A DNA stretch of 64,000 nucleotides from an uncultured Clostridia bacterium (GTDB lineage: Bacteria > Bacillota > Clostridia > Oscillospirales > Acutalibacteraceae). The position numbers were made by a program, and so were the translations under genes. Shown here one piece after another: positions 19,370 through 28,351 of the stretch; the first letter of the stretch is position 1, and every line of letters begins with the position of its first letter. The stretch lies in contig CAMUZI010000003.1 in NCBI GenBank assembly GCA_947165155.1, forward strand, positions 32,032 through 96,031, in the 5' to 3' direction. A model generated the notes under the pieces. That model saw only the letters and a list, made by a program, of their open reading frames with translations. It was not told the DNA's origin and searched no databases.

Positions 19370-20794
19370 TTGGGGAAGTTTGTAGAAAATATTACACCTA
19401 TGAGTGAGGACTTTGCAAAATGGTACACGGACATAGTTATTAGGGCGGAGTTGCTAGATTATTCGTCCGTGCGAGGATGCTTCATTTTGCGTCCGTATGG
19501 TTTTGCTATTTGGGAAAATATACAAAAAATTCTTGATAAAAAATTCAAGAGTGTGGGTATAGAGAATGTTTCTATGCCTATTTTTATACCCGAAAGTTTA
19601 CTACAAAAAGAAAAAGATCATATAAAAGGATTTGCACCCGAGGTCGCGTGGGTTACGCACGGCGGAAGTGAAGAGTTGACCGAACGTTTGTGTGTTAGGC
19701 CTACTTCAGAAGTTCTATTTTGTTCGCACTTCCATAACATCGTACATTCATGGAGAGATTTGCCAAAATTGTATAATCAGTGGTGTTCTGTAGTGCGTTG
19801 GGAAAAAACCTCTAGACCGTTTTTGCGATCTGTGGAATTTCATTGGCAAGAGGGACACACCGTTCACTCCTCACCAGATGAAGCAAGATCTTTTACGTTA
19901 AAAATGCTAGATTTATATGCGAACTTTTTGAAAGAAAATTTATTGATACCAGTAATACTAGGAAAAAAAGTCGAGAGTGAAAAATTTGCTGGCGCTGAAG
20001 AAACTTATACAATAGAATGTATGATGAAAGATGGCAAAGCGTTGCAATCTGCCACGAGCCATTATTTTGGCGACGGATTTTCAAAAGCTTTTGACATAAA
20101 ATTTACTAATCGTGATAATAAGACGGAATATGCTTATTATACGTCATGGGGGCTTTCGACTCGTATCATATCATCGATAATTATGACACATAGCGACGAT
20201 GATGGCCTGGTTTTGCCTCCTGATATTGCTCCAATTCAAATTGTGGTGATTCCGATAAATGTGAATAATGAAGAAATTGTGGAGACGTCTAACAGAATTC
20301 TCAAGCTTTTATCTGAAAAGTATAGAACTAAGTTGGATGTTTCTGATCAAAGTGCAGGATGGAAATTTTCGTATTACGAGATGAAGGGTGTGCCTATTAG
20401 AATTGAAATTGGTCCGAGAGACCTTCAAAACAATTCGTGTGTTGTGTGCAGAAGAGATAATAGAAGAAAACAGTCGTTTAAAATTGATGATATCTTAAAT
20501 TCAGTCGGGAAAGTATTTTTGGAAATGAAGGAGGATATGTATAATTCTTCGTTGAATTTTATTAAATCGAATATGTTTGAAATGTCATCTATTGACAGAT
20601 TAGGCGATATCTCAGGGTTTGTTAAAATACCGTTTTGCGAATCCGAAAAATGTGAAGATGTTATGAAAAATAGATTTTGTATGTCTCCGCGTTGCATACC
20701 TTTTGGAGATAATGGTAATGAAGAGGCTAATATGAAGTGTGCAGTATGTGGAAATAAGGCAAAAAATATGGTATACTTCGCAAAAGCTTATTAG
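19370..20794 (+). CDS. proS: Prolyl-tRNA synthetase (archaeal/eukaryal-type short form)
   Basis: 474 aa; GCFILRPYGFAIWENIQ, RPTSEVLFCSHF, RWEKTSRPFLRSVEFHWQEGHTVH, WGLSTRIISSIIMTHSDDDGLVLPPDIAPIQIVVIPI; TTG start. Confidence 0.95.
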   Translation: MGKFVENITPMSEDFAKWYTDIVIRAELLDYSSVRGCFILRPYGFAIWENIQKILDKKFKSVGIENVSMPIFIPESLLQKEKDHIKGFAPEVAWVTHGGSEELTERLCVRPTSEVLFCSHFHNIVHSWRDLPKLYNQWCSVVRWEKTSRPFLRSVEFHWQEGHTVHSSPDEARSFTLKMLDLYANFLKENLLIPVILGKKVESEKFAGAEETYTIECMMKDGKALQSATSHYFGDGFSKAFDIKFTNRDNKTEYAYYTSWGLSTRIISSIIMTHSDDDGLVLPPDIAPIQIVVIPINVNNEEIVETSNRILKLLSEKYRTKLDVSDQSAGWKFSYYEMKGVPIRIEIGPRDLQNNSCVVCRRDNRRKQSFKIDDILNSVGKVFLEMKEDMYNSSLNFIKSNMFEMSSIDRLGDISGFVKIPFCESEKCEDVMKNRFCMSPRCIPFGDNGNEEANMKCAVCGNKAKNMVYFAKAY

Positions 20795-20806
20795 GGAGAT
20801 CTTTTA

Positions 20807-21697
20807 ATGAAAAATAGGAAAATAGGATTAGTTTTGGCTGTTGTTTTTATTGTTCCCTTATTTTTACTGATTTTTAAACAAGGAGGAAATAAAGGTGTTA
20901 GCAAAAGGAGTGGCAAAATAGAGATTGTCACATCTTGTTACCCGGTTTACAATTTGACGAGACATTTACTTAGTGGGGTAAATGATTTTAATGTTTCTAA
21001 TTTGACCTCTAATTATTTGCAAAACCATTCGTGTTTGCACGACTACTCTTTGACTCCTGATAATGCACGCAAACTTGAAGAAGCCTCTGTTTTTATTATA
21101 AATGGTGCTGGTTTTGAGTCATTTGTTGCAGATATCAATAATAAAAATTTAAATATTATTGACATAAGCAAAAAGTTAGAAATAGAAAACAATAATCCGT
21201 TTGTATGGATGTCGGTCGATAACTATATTAATCAGCTTACATTTCTTTCGGGGGAATTTTGTAAATTTTTTGCTAGATACAAGGATAGTATAAGTAATAA
21301 TTTTCAAAGTTATAGAAAAGAGTTACAATCACTTGTTGGTGATGGTAAGGATAAACTAGGGAAGTTTGAAGGTTCTAAGATTGCCGTTTCATCGAATAAA
21401 TTTGACTATTTTCTTAAAAGTTTTGGTTTAATTCCACTGAAATTAATCGACGGACATTCTCATGAAAGTAGTTTATCTTCTGAGGAAGTCTCAAAAGCCG
21501 TAGATGAAATTAAGAATAACAATGTTAGTTTTTTCATTAGTGATAAAAATGATCCGAAATGTAAGGTCATCGAAGGAGAATCGGGATGTAAGGCGGTTTT
21601 GCTCGATACGTTGGATTATGATAATAATAGAGATTATGTTGATCGTGTGTATGAAAATTTAGAAAAGATATGTAATGAGTTAAATGATAATGGATAA
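20807..21697 (+). CDS. Metal (Zn/Mn) ABC transporter substrate-binding protein (ZnuA-like)
   Basis: 296 aa; N-terminal TM/signal, IVTSCYPVYNLTRHLL, HDYSLTPDNARKLEEASVFIINGAGFESF, DGHSHESSLSSEEV. Confidence 0.8.
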   Translation: MKNRKIGLVLAVVFIVPLFLLIFKQGGNKGVSKRSGKIEIVTSCYPVYNLTRHLLSGVNDFNVSNLTSNYLQNHSCLHDYSLTPDNARKLEEASVFIINGAGFESFVADINNKNLNIIDISKKLEIENNNPFVWMSVDNYINQLTFLSGEFCKFFARYKDSISNNFQSYRKELQSLVGDGKDKLGKFEGSKIAVSSNKFDYFLKSFGLIPLKLIDGHSHESSLSSEEVSKAVDEIKNNNVSFFISDKNDPKCKVIEGESGCKAVLLDTLDYDNNRDYVDRVYENLEKICNELNDNG

Positions 21698-22376
21698 ATG
21701 TAATTGTAGTATTAAATTGGAAAATGTATCAGTTTATGATGGAAGTAATTTGATTTTGGATTCAATTTCTTTTCAGGTTCATCATGGAGAGATATTGGCG
21801 TTAGTTGGAAAGAATGGTTCTGGAAAGACGACTATACTTAAAACCATATTAAATAGAATTTCATATTCTGGTAGAATCACATTTTTTAATTCTGCAGGTA
21901 AAGTGATAAGTAATCCAAAGATAGGATATGTGCCACAGAGATTGAATTTTGAAAAAAGTACCCCTTTGACCGTTGGAGAATTTTTTGCTTCAAATATCTG
22001 TAAAATTCCAGTTTGGCTTTGTGTAGGTAAATCGACAAAGAATAAAATAGACGAAATATTGAAAAAATTTGAAATTTCTCATCTGTTCGATAGATGTTTA
22101 GGAGACTTATCAGGAGGTGAAATGCAGAGAGTACTTTTAGCCTTTGCACTTTATCCGTCTCCAGATGTTCTTATATTAGACGAACCGTCATCTGCACTCG
22201 ATAAGCGCGGGATCGAATTCTTTTTTTCGCTAATAATGAGAATGCGAAAAGAATTTCATATGCCAATACTCTTAGTATCGCATGATCTGGATCAAATTAA
22301 TAAAAATGGAATAAAGTGCGCAAAATTAGAAAACGGAAAACTTATATATACAAATAGATTGATATCCTATAATTGA
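21684..22376 (+). CDS. Metal ABC transporter ATP-binding protein (ZnuC-like)
   Basis: GKNGSGKTTILKTIL Walker A, LSGGEMQRVLLAFAL signature, LILDEPSSALD Walker B; overlaps the substrate-binding gene. Confidence 0.85.
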   Translation: MIMDKCNCSIKLENVSVYDGSNLILDSISFQVHHGEILALVGKNGSGKTTILKTILNRISYSGRITFFNSAGKVISNPKIGYVPQRLNFEKSTPLTVGEFFASNICKIPVWLCVGKSTKNKIDEILKKFEISHLFDRCLGDLSGGEMQRVLLAFALYPSPDVLILDEPSSALDKRGIEFFFSLIMRMRKEFHMPILLVSHDLDQINKNGIKCAKLENGKLIYTNRLISYN

Positions 22377-22413
22377 TGAATTTAAATCAGTTTTCATAAA
22401 ATAAAAACAAAAC

Positions 22414-22446
22414 ATTATCTCCAGCGTATCAGAGATAATCTTTTTG
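22414..22446 (+). terminator. Rho-independent terminator after the metal ABC genes
   Basis: ATTATCTC-cagcgtatca-GAGATAAT followed by ctttttgtg. Confidence 0.6.
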
Positions 22447-22471
22447 TGTTTTTCTAATTTTACAATATAAT

Positions 22472-25015
22472 TTAAATACTATTTTCGTATTTTTCTTTAA
22501 ATTTTTCTACCAAATCAGATGCACTAATATTTTGAGGGAACCCCCCTGAAGCAACTTTATCATTTCCCCCGCCTTTTGCACCTATATCGCTTAACACATT
22601 CATTAAAATATCTTTGGCGCTAATATCTAATTTTTTGCAAACTCCAATCGAAACTCTATTCTTATCAGAAGATATTATAAGAAATATGCCTTTTATACTC
22701 TCTGAAATCTCAGAAACTAAACTATTAGAAAAATTATTATCACAAATGAAATATGCAAATGGAGTTTTTGTCTTAAAAAAGCTCAAATGCGACTTATCAA
22801 TTTTTTTGACGACACTCTCAACTTTCTGAGTTTGAAATTTAGAAATACTTTTTGGTAAATCATCAATTTTTACATGTAACATTTCTGAAACATCAGTAGA
22901 TATACTCACTATATTCTGTATGTATTCTATTGCCCTGCCTGAAGTATAACCTGATATCCTTTTTATTCCTTTTCCTATGCTCTCACAAGAATTTATTATA
23001 AAAGTTCCAATATCCCCTGTGCGTTCAACATGAGTCCCCCCACATAATTCTCTTGAAATATCTCCAAATGAAACTACGCGAACTTTATCACCATATTTTT
23101 CACTAAATATCGCAGTAGCGCCACTCTTTACGGCATCAGATAAACTCATCTCTTCAACACATCTCGGAATATTCTTGCATATATTTCTATTAACAATCCT
23201 CTCAATTTCACAAAGATTTTCTCTCGATATCTTCTCAGTGAAGTTAAAATCGAAATGTAAAGAATCATCTGCAACCTTTGAACCCTTTTGATGAACTTCT
23301 GAACCGAAAACTTCTTTCAGCGCACTTTGCAACAAGTGAGTACAAGAATGTGCTCGAGAGTGTGAATCCCTGACTGTCTTATTAATTTTGATGTTCACAC
23401 ATTCATTTTTCGAAGCACTCCCGCTTTCGATTTTACAATGATGAATGAAAATACCATTTTTTTTGATAGCATAATCAACTATTGCCAAAAAATTATTAGA
23501 AAAAATCTCTGCTTTATCAGATTCTTGTCCACCACTTTTAGCGTAAACAGGTGTGCAATCGAATATCATGAATACTTCGTCATCTTCTTTGCTGCAACAT
23601 TGTAGTTCGTTAAAATCCTTATCTAAAATACGTAAAGTCTTACTTTTAGACTCAAGCGAAGAATAGCCCACAAAATTAGTGCTCTCAACATCTGAGACCT
23701 TTTCGTAGACCTCAGAAGATACTTCACTCGATGAAACATTCGCCCTAGATATCTCCCTATGTTTATCTAGTAAATTAAAAAACTCTTTTTCATCAATTTT
23801 TATGTTATTTTCATTCGCATAGTCTTTTATAAACTCAAATGGAAATCCAAACGAAGTAACCAAGTCAAACGCCTCAGTGCTAGATATTTTACCATTTCTT
23901 GCGATAAACTTAAGTCTTTCAAAACCAGAGTCAAAAATATCTTCGAATTTTTCTTTTTCTTCGTTAAATTTACTTAGAATTTTTTCTTTTTTAGATTTAA
24001 AATCATCATTTGAATTCACTATAAATTCAACAATTTCAGAGATATCAAAATCGTTATTCTTCAAATTTTTCTTAGAAATCGAAATACATTTTCTTATCAG
24101 TTTCCTAGGAATATATCCTCTTCCCTCGTTTGATATTTCTTGTCCTTCGGAAAGTATCAAACAAGAAGTCCTTAAATGATCGGTCAGAATCCTAACATTT
24201 CTTCCATCATCACTGAACTCGTAGTACTGGCCTATAAAGTTTTGAATTGGAGACAAAAGATCAGTATCATAAACGCTATTAAATCCATTCAAAGTCATAG
24301 TCAAGCGCTCTAAACCAGCTCCAGTATCTACGCTATTAAAAGCAAGTTTATTAAAAGAGCCCTCAGAATCTTTATTGAACATCATAAAGACTCCAGCGTT
24401 CCAAATCTCTATGTACCTCGAGGTATCAAAAAAGCCTCCCACTTTGTACTCTGGTCCAATTCCAGTATCATAAAACACTTCAGTGCAGGGACCACACGGT
24501 CCGGTTTCGGAAGAAGGTCCCCAAAAATTGTCTTCCATTCCAAAAGAGACAATGTGATTTTTAGGAATTCCAACGCGAATCCAATTTTCCCTGGATTCTT
24601 CATCAAATGGAAGCCCAATCTCGTCATTTCCCTCAAAAACAGAGACATATAACTTCTCAACTGGTATCTTTAAAACATTAACCAAAAAATCATATGCCAA
24701 CTCTATTGCACGTTCTTTGAAATATGAACCTATCGACCAACTCCCTAGCATTTGGAAGCTAGTCAAGTGATATCTATCTCCAATATCATCTATATCTATA
24801 GTTCTAATGCATGATTGAACGTCACACAGTTCTTTTTGAGGAGGTATTTCATCTCCTGTAAAATAATTTTTTATAGATGCCATTCCCGCATTTATGTAAA
24901 GCAATGTAGGATCATTCTTGGGAATTACCGAGGAACCGTCAATTTCAAGATGTCCATTTTTTTTAAAGAAGCTCAAAAAATCTTCTTTTATGTCTTTCGA
25001 AAGATACATAGACAC
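22472..25015 (-). CDS. alaS: Alanyl-tRNA synthetase
   Basis: 847 aa; FLSFFKKNGH, DPTLLYINAGM, GPSSETGPCGPCTEVFYD, NSVDTGAGLERL, HSRAHSCTHLLQSALKEVFG, ELCGGTHVERTGDIG, GAKGGGNDKVASGG. Confidence 0.97.
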   Translation of the reverse strand: MSMYLSKDIKEDFLSFFKKNGHLEIDGSSVIPKNDPTLLYINAGMASIKNYFTGDEIPPQKELCDVQSCIRTIDIDDIGDRYHLTSFQMLGSWSIGSYFKERAIELAYDFLVNVLKIPVEKLYVSVFEGNDEIGLPFDEESRENWIRVGIPKNHIVSFGMEDNFWGPSSETGPCGPCTEVFYDTGIGPEYKVGGFFDTSRYIEIWNAGVFMMFNKDSEGSFNKLAFNSVDTGAGLERLTMTLNGFNSVYDTDLLSPIQNFIGQYYEFSDDGRNVRILTDHLRTSCLILSEGQEISNEGRGYIPRKLIRKCISISKKNLKNNDFDISEIVEFIVNSNDDFKSKKEKILSKFNEEKEKFEDIFDSGFERLKFIARNGKISSTEAFDLVTSFGFPFEFIKDYANENNIKIDEKEFFNLLDKHREISRANVSSSEVSSEVYEKVSDVESTNFVGYSSLESKSKTLRILDKDFNELQCCSKEDDEVFMIFDCTPVYAKSGGQESDKAEIFSNNFLAIVDYAIKKNGIFIHHCKIESGSASKNECVNIKINKTVRDSHSRAHSCTHLLQSALKEVFGSEVHQKGSKVADDSLHFDFNFTEKISRENLCEIERIVNRNICKNIPRCVEEMSLSDAVKSGATAIFSEKYGDKVRVVSFGDISRELCGGTHVERTGDIGTFIINSCESIGKGIKRISGYTSGRAIEYIQNIVSISTDVSEMLHVKIDDLPKSISKFQTQKVESVVKKIDKSHLSFFKTKTPFAYFICDNNFSNSLVSEISESIKGIFLIISSDKNRVSIGVCKKLDISAKDILMNVLSDIGAKGGGNDKVASGGFPQNISASDLVEKFKEKYENSI

Positions 25016-25181
25016 ACTCCTTACAAGATGTTAGAGCACATCATACAACATTTGAGACTCAAATGCTAGATCTCAAATAATCTAACCAAGACTGGATAGA
25101 TACTAATGATAGAATTGTTCTAAGAAACGGAAAAACTAATCAATATTTATACACACTAAAATAAGATACATCTTACATTTC

Positions 25182-25324
25182 GGCACTGCTAAAAGTGGAT
25201 AGAAATCGTGAAACTGTTACCCGAAAAATGCAGGAATAAAGTCTGCTGATTACTTTATTTCTGTTGTTTTTTTAACTGGTGTACTCGAATTGTTTTGCTT
25301 CATCTATCTATTTTTAGCAATGTC
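25182..25324 (+). repeat. MITE-like element copy C (~143 bp)
   Basis: ggcactgctaaaagtggatagaaa...aaagtctgctgattactttatttctgttgtttttttaactggtgtactcg...gcttcatctatctatttttagcaatgtc. Confidence 0.7.
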
Positions 25325-25531
25325 AATAAAAATATTCATTTAAATAATTAGCTAAACTTGCATAATTGATGACCTTATTTTTTGATTTCCAATAACTGAA
25401 ATTTGTAATTTTTACTCACTTTTAGATCAGAAATGTCTAGTTGATAAATGTTGTTTGAAAATAAAATGCAAAAGTTGATTTTGTTTGAATTTTGTGCTAT
25501 TTCTTAGATGTGATATTCTGGTTTACCACTT

Positions 25532-26260
25532 TTGGAGGTGATTATTATTAGTAAAATTATTTCAAAATTGATAGCATCGATATCGAGTATTTTGGCGTGT
25601 AATTCTTTGAAATGTAATGCGTATGTAAATTTTGATGAAGTTCAAAAAAAATATAATGTAAATTTATTTGAATTTAACAGTAAGTTCCGTGAAGATAATA
25701 TTAAAAATGTGAAGTACGTTGAGGCATGCACATTTGATAAAGAAAATAGTACAAAACTAATATGGGATTCGGGGTGCATTTTTTATATTCCGTTTCCAGA
25801 ACAAATAGGTGAAATTTATGAAAGAGATGGGTGTGTATTTGAGTCTGTTTTGGCACATGTCGGATGGCATCAAGCTGTTGGTGCATGGAAGTCAATAAAA
25901 GGAAATTTAATTTTAGTTCCGAGTAAACTTGGGCAACAAGGCATGGATGGTAATTTTTCATGTCTACAATCTTCAAAAGAAGAGTTTGATAATTCTATGA
26001 AAAACATTTCGTTATTGTTCGAAAATCAGAGTACCAAAGAATCTAAACTTTCAGAACTTGCCGTAATATCCGATACAAAAAGCACAAAAGAAAAAAATGA
26101 AATTGTAAAATCATCGAACAAAAAAAGAAAGATGAATAATGGAGATAAATTTTCATTATCTAAGAATATAAAAAAGAAAAAGCGTAAAATTTACAAATCA
26201 CGCAATCGTAAAATTAAAAAATCAACTAGACTAAAAAAGTGCAAAAAGAGAATAAAGTGA
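25532..26260 (+). CDS. Uncharacterised secreted protein with highly basic, NLS-like C-terminus
   Basis: Signal-like KIISKLIASISSILACNSLKCNA; C-terminus KKRKMNNGDKFSLSKNIKKKKRKIYKSRNRKIKKSTRLKKCKKRIK. RBS ggaggtg overlaps the called TTG start, so the true start is probably further downstream. Confidence 0.65.
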   Translation: MEVIIISKIISKLIASISSILACNSLKCNAYVNFDEVQKKYNVNLFEFNSKFREDNIKNVKYVEACTFDKENSTKLIWDSGCIFYIPFPEQIGEIYERDGCVFESVLAHVGWHQAVGAWKSIKGNLILVPSKLGQQGMDGNFSCLQSSKEEFDNSMKNISLLFENQSTKESKLSELAVISDTKSTKEKNEIVKSSNKKRKMNNGDKFSLSKNIKKKKRKIYKSRNRKIKKSTRLKKCKKRIK

Positions 26261-26289
26261 ATTGTACATAACATTCTAATCTATACAAA

Positions 26290-26470
26290 GAGAAAAATGA
26301 AATTGTAGAATCATCGAACAAAAAAAGAAAGATGAATAATTGAGATAAATTTTCATCACCTAAGAATATAAAAAAGAAAAAGCGTAAAATTTACAAGTCA
26401 CGCAATTATAAAATTAAAAAATCAACCAGACTAAAAAAGTATAAAAATAGAATAAAGTGAATTTTACATA
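26290..26470 (+). pseudogene. Degenerate duplicate of the 3' end of ORF 25532..26260
   Basis: gaaattgtagaatcatcgaacaaaaaaagaaagatgaataattgagataaattttcatcacctaagaatataaaaaagaaaaagcg... repeats 26090-26270 at a 200-bp offset, with an in-frame GGA-to-TGA change. Confidence 0.92.
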
Positions 26471-26723
26471 ACGTTTTAATCTATACAATCTATTTTTATT
26501 CTGTTTGTTCTATATTGTTCTGGTTGTAATGTACCATCTCTTTACAAATGTACTCGAATTACAATGACACTGCCGAAACCAGTTAGATTAAAAAAAATGG
26601 TTTAAAATATACAATCAATAAAAATTCTCTCAAATAACTTAGTTTAAAATAGAAGTAAAGTCGTAATCGTTATTCACTCTTGAAAACATCATATGAATAG
26701 ACTTGAATTATACATAAATGTAA

Positions 26724-27413
26724 TCAAACTTCGACTTTTCCATTTTCTAATTTTATCACTCTAGAAGAAAATCTTTCGATATGACTCATGTTGTGCGTTA
26801 TCATTATCGTTATCATGGAGTCATCGGATACTATTTCTTTCGTCAGATTTAAAATTTTATCTTGAGACTTCGGATCAAGAGCTGCAGTATGTTCATCGAG
26901 CAATAAAATTTTGGGCTTCACGATTGTTGCCATTAAAAGCGTTACTGCCTGTCTTTGCCCTCCAGAAAGAAGCCCCATTTTCGCACTAAGTCTATCTTCT
27001 AGTCCCAAATTTAGCTCTGAAAGTTTTTTTCTAAAAAATTCTTTGTTTTCATTGTTTATCCCAAACGATAGTGTCCTTTTTTTGTTTCTGAGCATCGCAA
27101 GAGACAAATTTTCCTCAATGGTTAAGTTTGGAGAAGTACCTTTTAGCGGATCTTGAAATACTCTTCCTATAAATTTTGCTCTTTTATATTCCGGCAAATT
27201 TGTTATATCTCTATCATCCAAGAATATTTTTCCATCATCGGGAATAAGGGAACCTGAAATTAGATTCATAAGGGTAGATTTCCCCGCTCCATTTCCTCCA
27301 AGGATAATAACAAACTCACCGTTGTTTATGGAAAAATTTAAATTATCGAATATCTTCTTTTCATCGGTTTTGCCCTTGTGGAATGTCTTACATAAATTTT
27401 CAATTCTTAGCAT
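26724..27413 (-). CDS. ABC transporter ATP-binding protein (amino-acid/TrpXYZ-like type)
   Basis: LGGNGAGKSTLMNLISG, LLSGGQRQAVTLLMATI, LLLDEHTAALDPKSQ. Confidence 0.88.
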   Translation of the reverse strand: MLRIENLCKTFHKGKTDEKKIFDNLNFSINNGEFVIILGGNGAGKSTLMNLISGSLIPDDGKIFLDDRDITNLPEYKRAKFIGRVFQDPLKGTSPNLTIEENLSLAMLRNKKRTLSFGINNENKEFFRKKLSELNLGLEDRLSAKMGLLSGGQRQAVTLLMATIVKPKILLLDEHTAALDPKSQDKILNLTKEIVSDDSMITIMITHNMSHIERFSSRVIKLENGKVEV

Positions 27414-28254
27414 TTTTAGATCTCCTCATTATAAACTTCTTGGTATTTGGTAAAGATAACAAGATAGCGGCTACAATCGATGTGAAAAGCTTCAAATCAC
27501 TTGGATTCAGACCTAAACTTAAAACGAGAACTATTATGAATCTATATAGTACAGAACCTAAAATAACAGAAATTAATTTCATTATGAATGCTCCGTTTAA
27601 AATTGCCTCTCCTATGACAATCGACGCCAAAGCTATAACAATACTTCCAGTCCCTAGGTTAATATCAGAGTATCCTTGAAATTGAGATATCAATGCACCA
27701 GACATAGCACACATAAAATTACTTATCATTAACGCTAATGTTTTCTTTATGTCAGTATTTGCTCCAAGAGCTTTCATCATTTGTTCGTTATCTCCAGTAG
27801 CTCTAATTGCAAGACCTATCTGTGTTTTAAAAAATAGGTTCAAAAGTAGAAGCAAAATCAAACATATAATTGCGCCTATGACAAATGATAGATTCTTCGA
27901 AAATATAGTACTCCTTCCTAAGAGGGAAATATTAGATTGTCCCATTATTCTTATGTTTATCGAGTACAAAGAAATCATAGTAAGAATTCCAGCTAAGATA
28001 TCTTGAATTTTAAGTTTAGTATGTAAAAATGCAGTAATAAGCCCTGCAAGCGAACCCAATAATCCAGATGCGACTGTACTTAAAATTGGATCGATTCCAT
28101 TAACTAACATAACCGCGCATATACTCCCACCTAAGGTAAGACTTCCTTCAGCGGTCATATCTGCAAAATTCAAAATTCTAAAGGTTATGTAAACTCCGAG
28201 GGCTAAAATTGAATATAAAAGCCCCTGAGAGCATGTAGATAACAATATGTTCAT
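27400..28254 (-). CDS. ABC transporter permease (partner of 26724..27413)
   Basis: 284 aa, multi-TM; MNILLSTCSQGLLYSILALGVYITFRILNFADMTAEGSLTLGG; overlaps the ATPase gene. Confidence 0.88.
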   Translation of the reverse strand: MNILLSTCSQGLLYSILALGVYITFRILNFADMTAEGSLTLGGSICAVMLVNGIDPILSTVASGLLGSLAGLITAFLHTKLKIQDILAGILTMISLYSINIRIMGQSNISLLGRSTIFSKNLSFVIGAIICLILLLLLNLFFKTQIGLAIRATGDNEQMMKALGANTDIKKTLALMISNFMCAMSGALISQFQGYSDINLGTGSIVIALASIVIGEAILNGAFIMKLISVILGSVLYRFIIVLVLSLGLNPSDLKLFTSIVAAILLSLPNTKKFIMRRSKNAKN

Positions 28255-28351
28255 TTTAATTCTCCTTTATGTAATATCATGTTGATTTTTCAATTTGATT
28301 TGTTTTAAAATCTGCGGATGAGTCAAAAAAAGGGGGAAGGTCATTCCTAAT

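Noticed and set aside
19270-19370. T-box or amino-acid-responsive leader before proS
   Set aside because: No T-box consensus (TGGNACCGCG-like) or clear antiterminator seen
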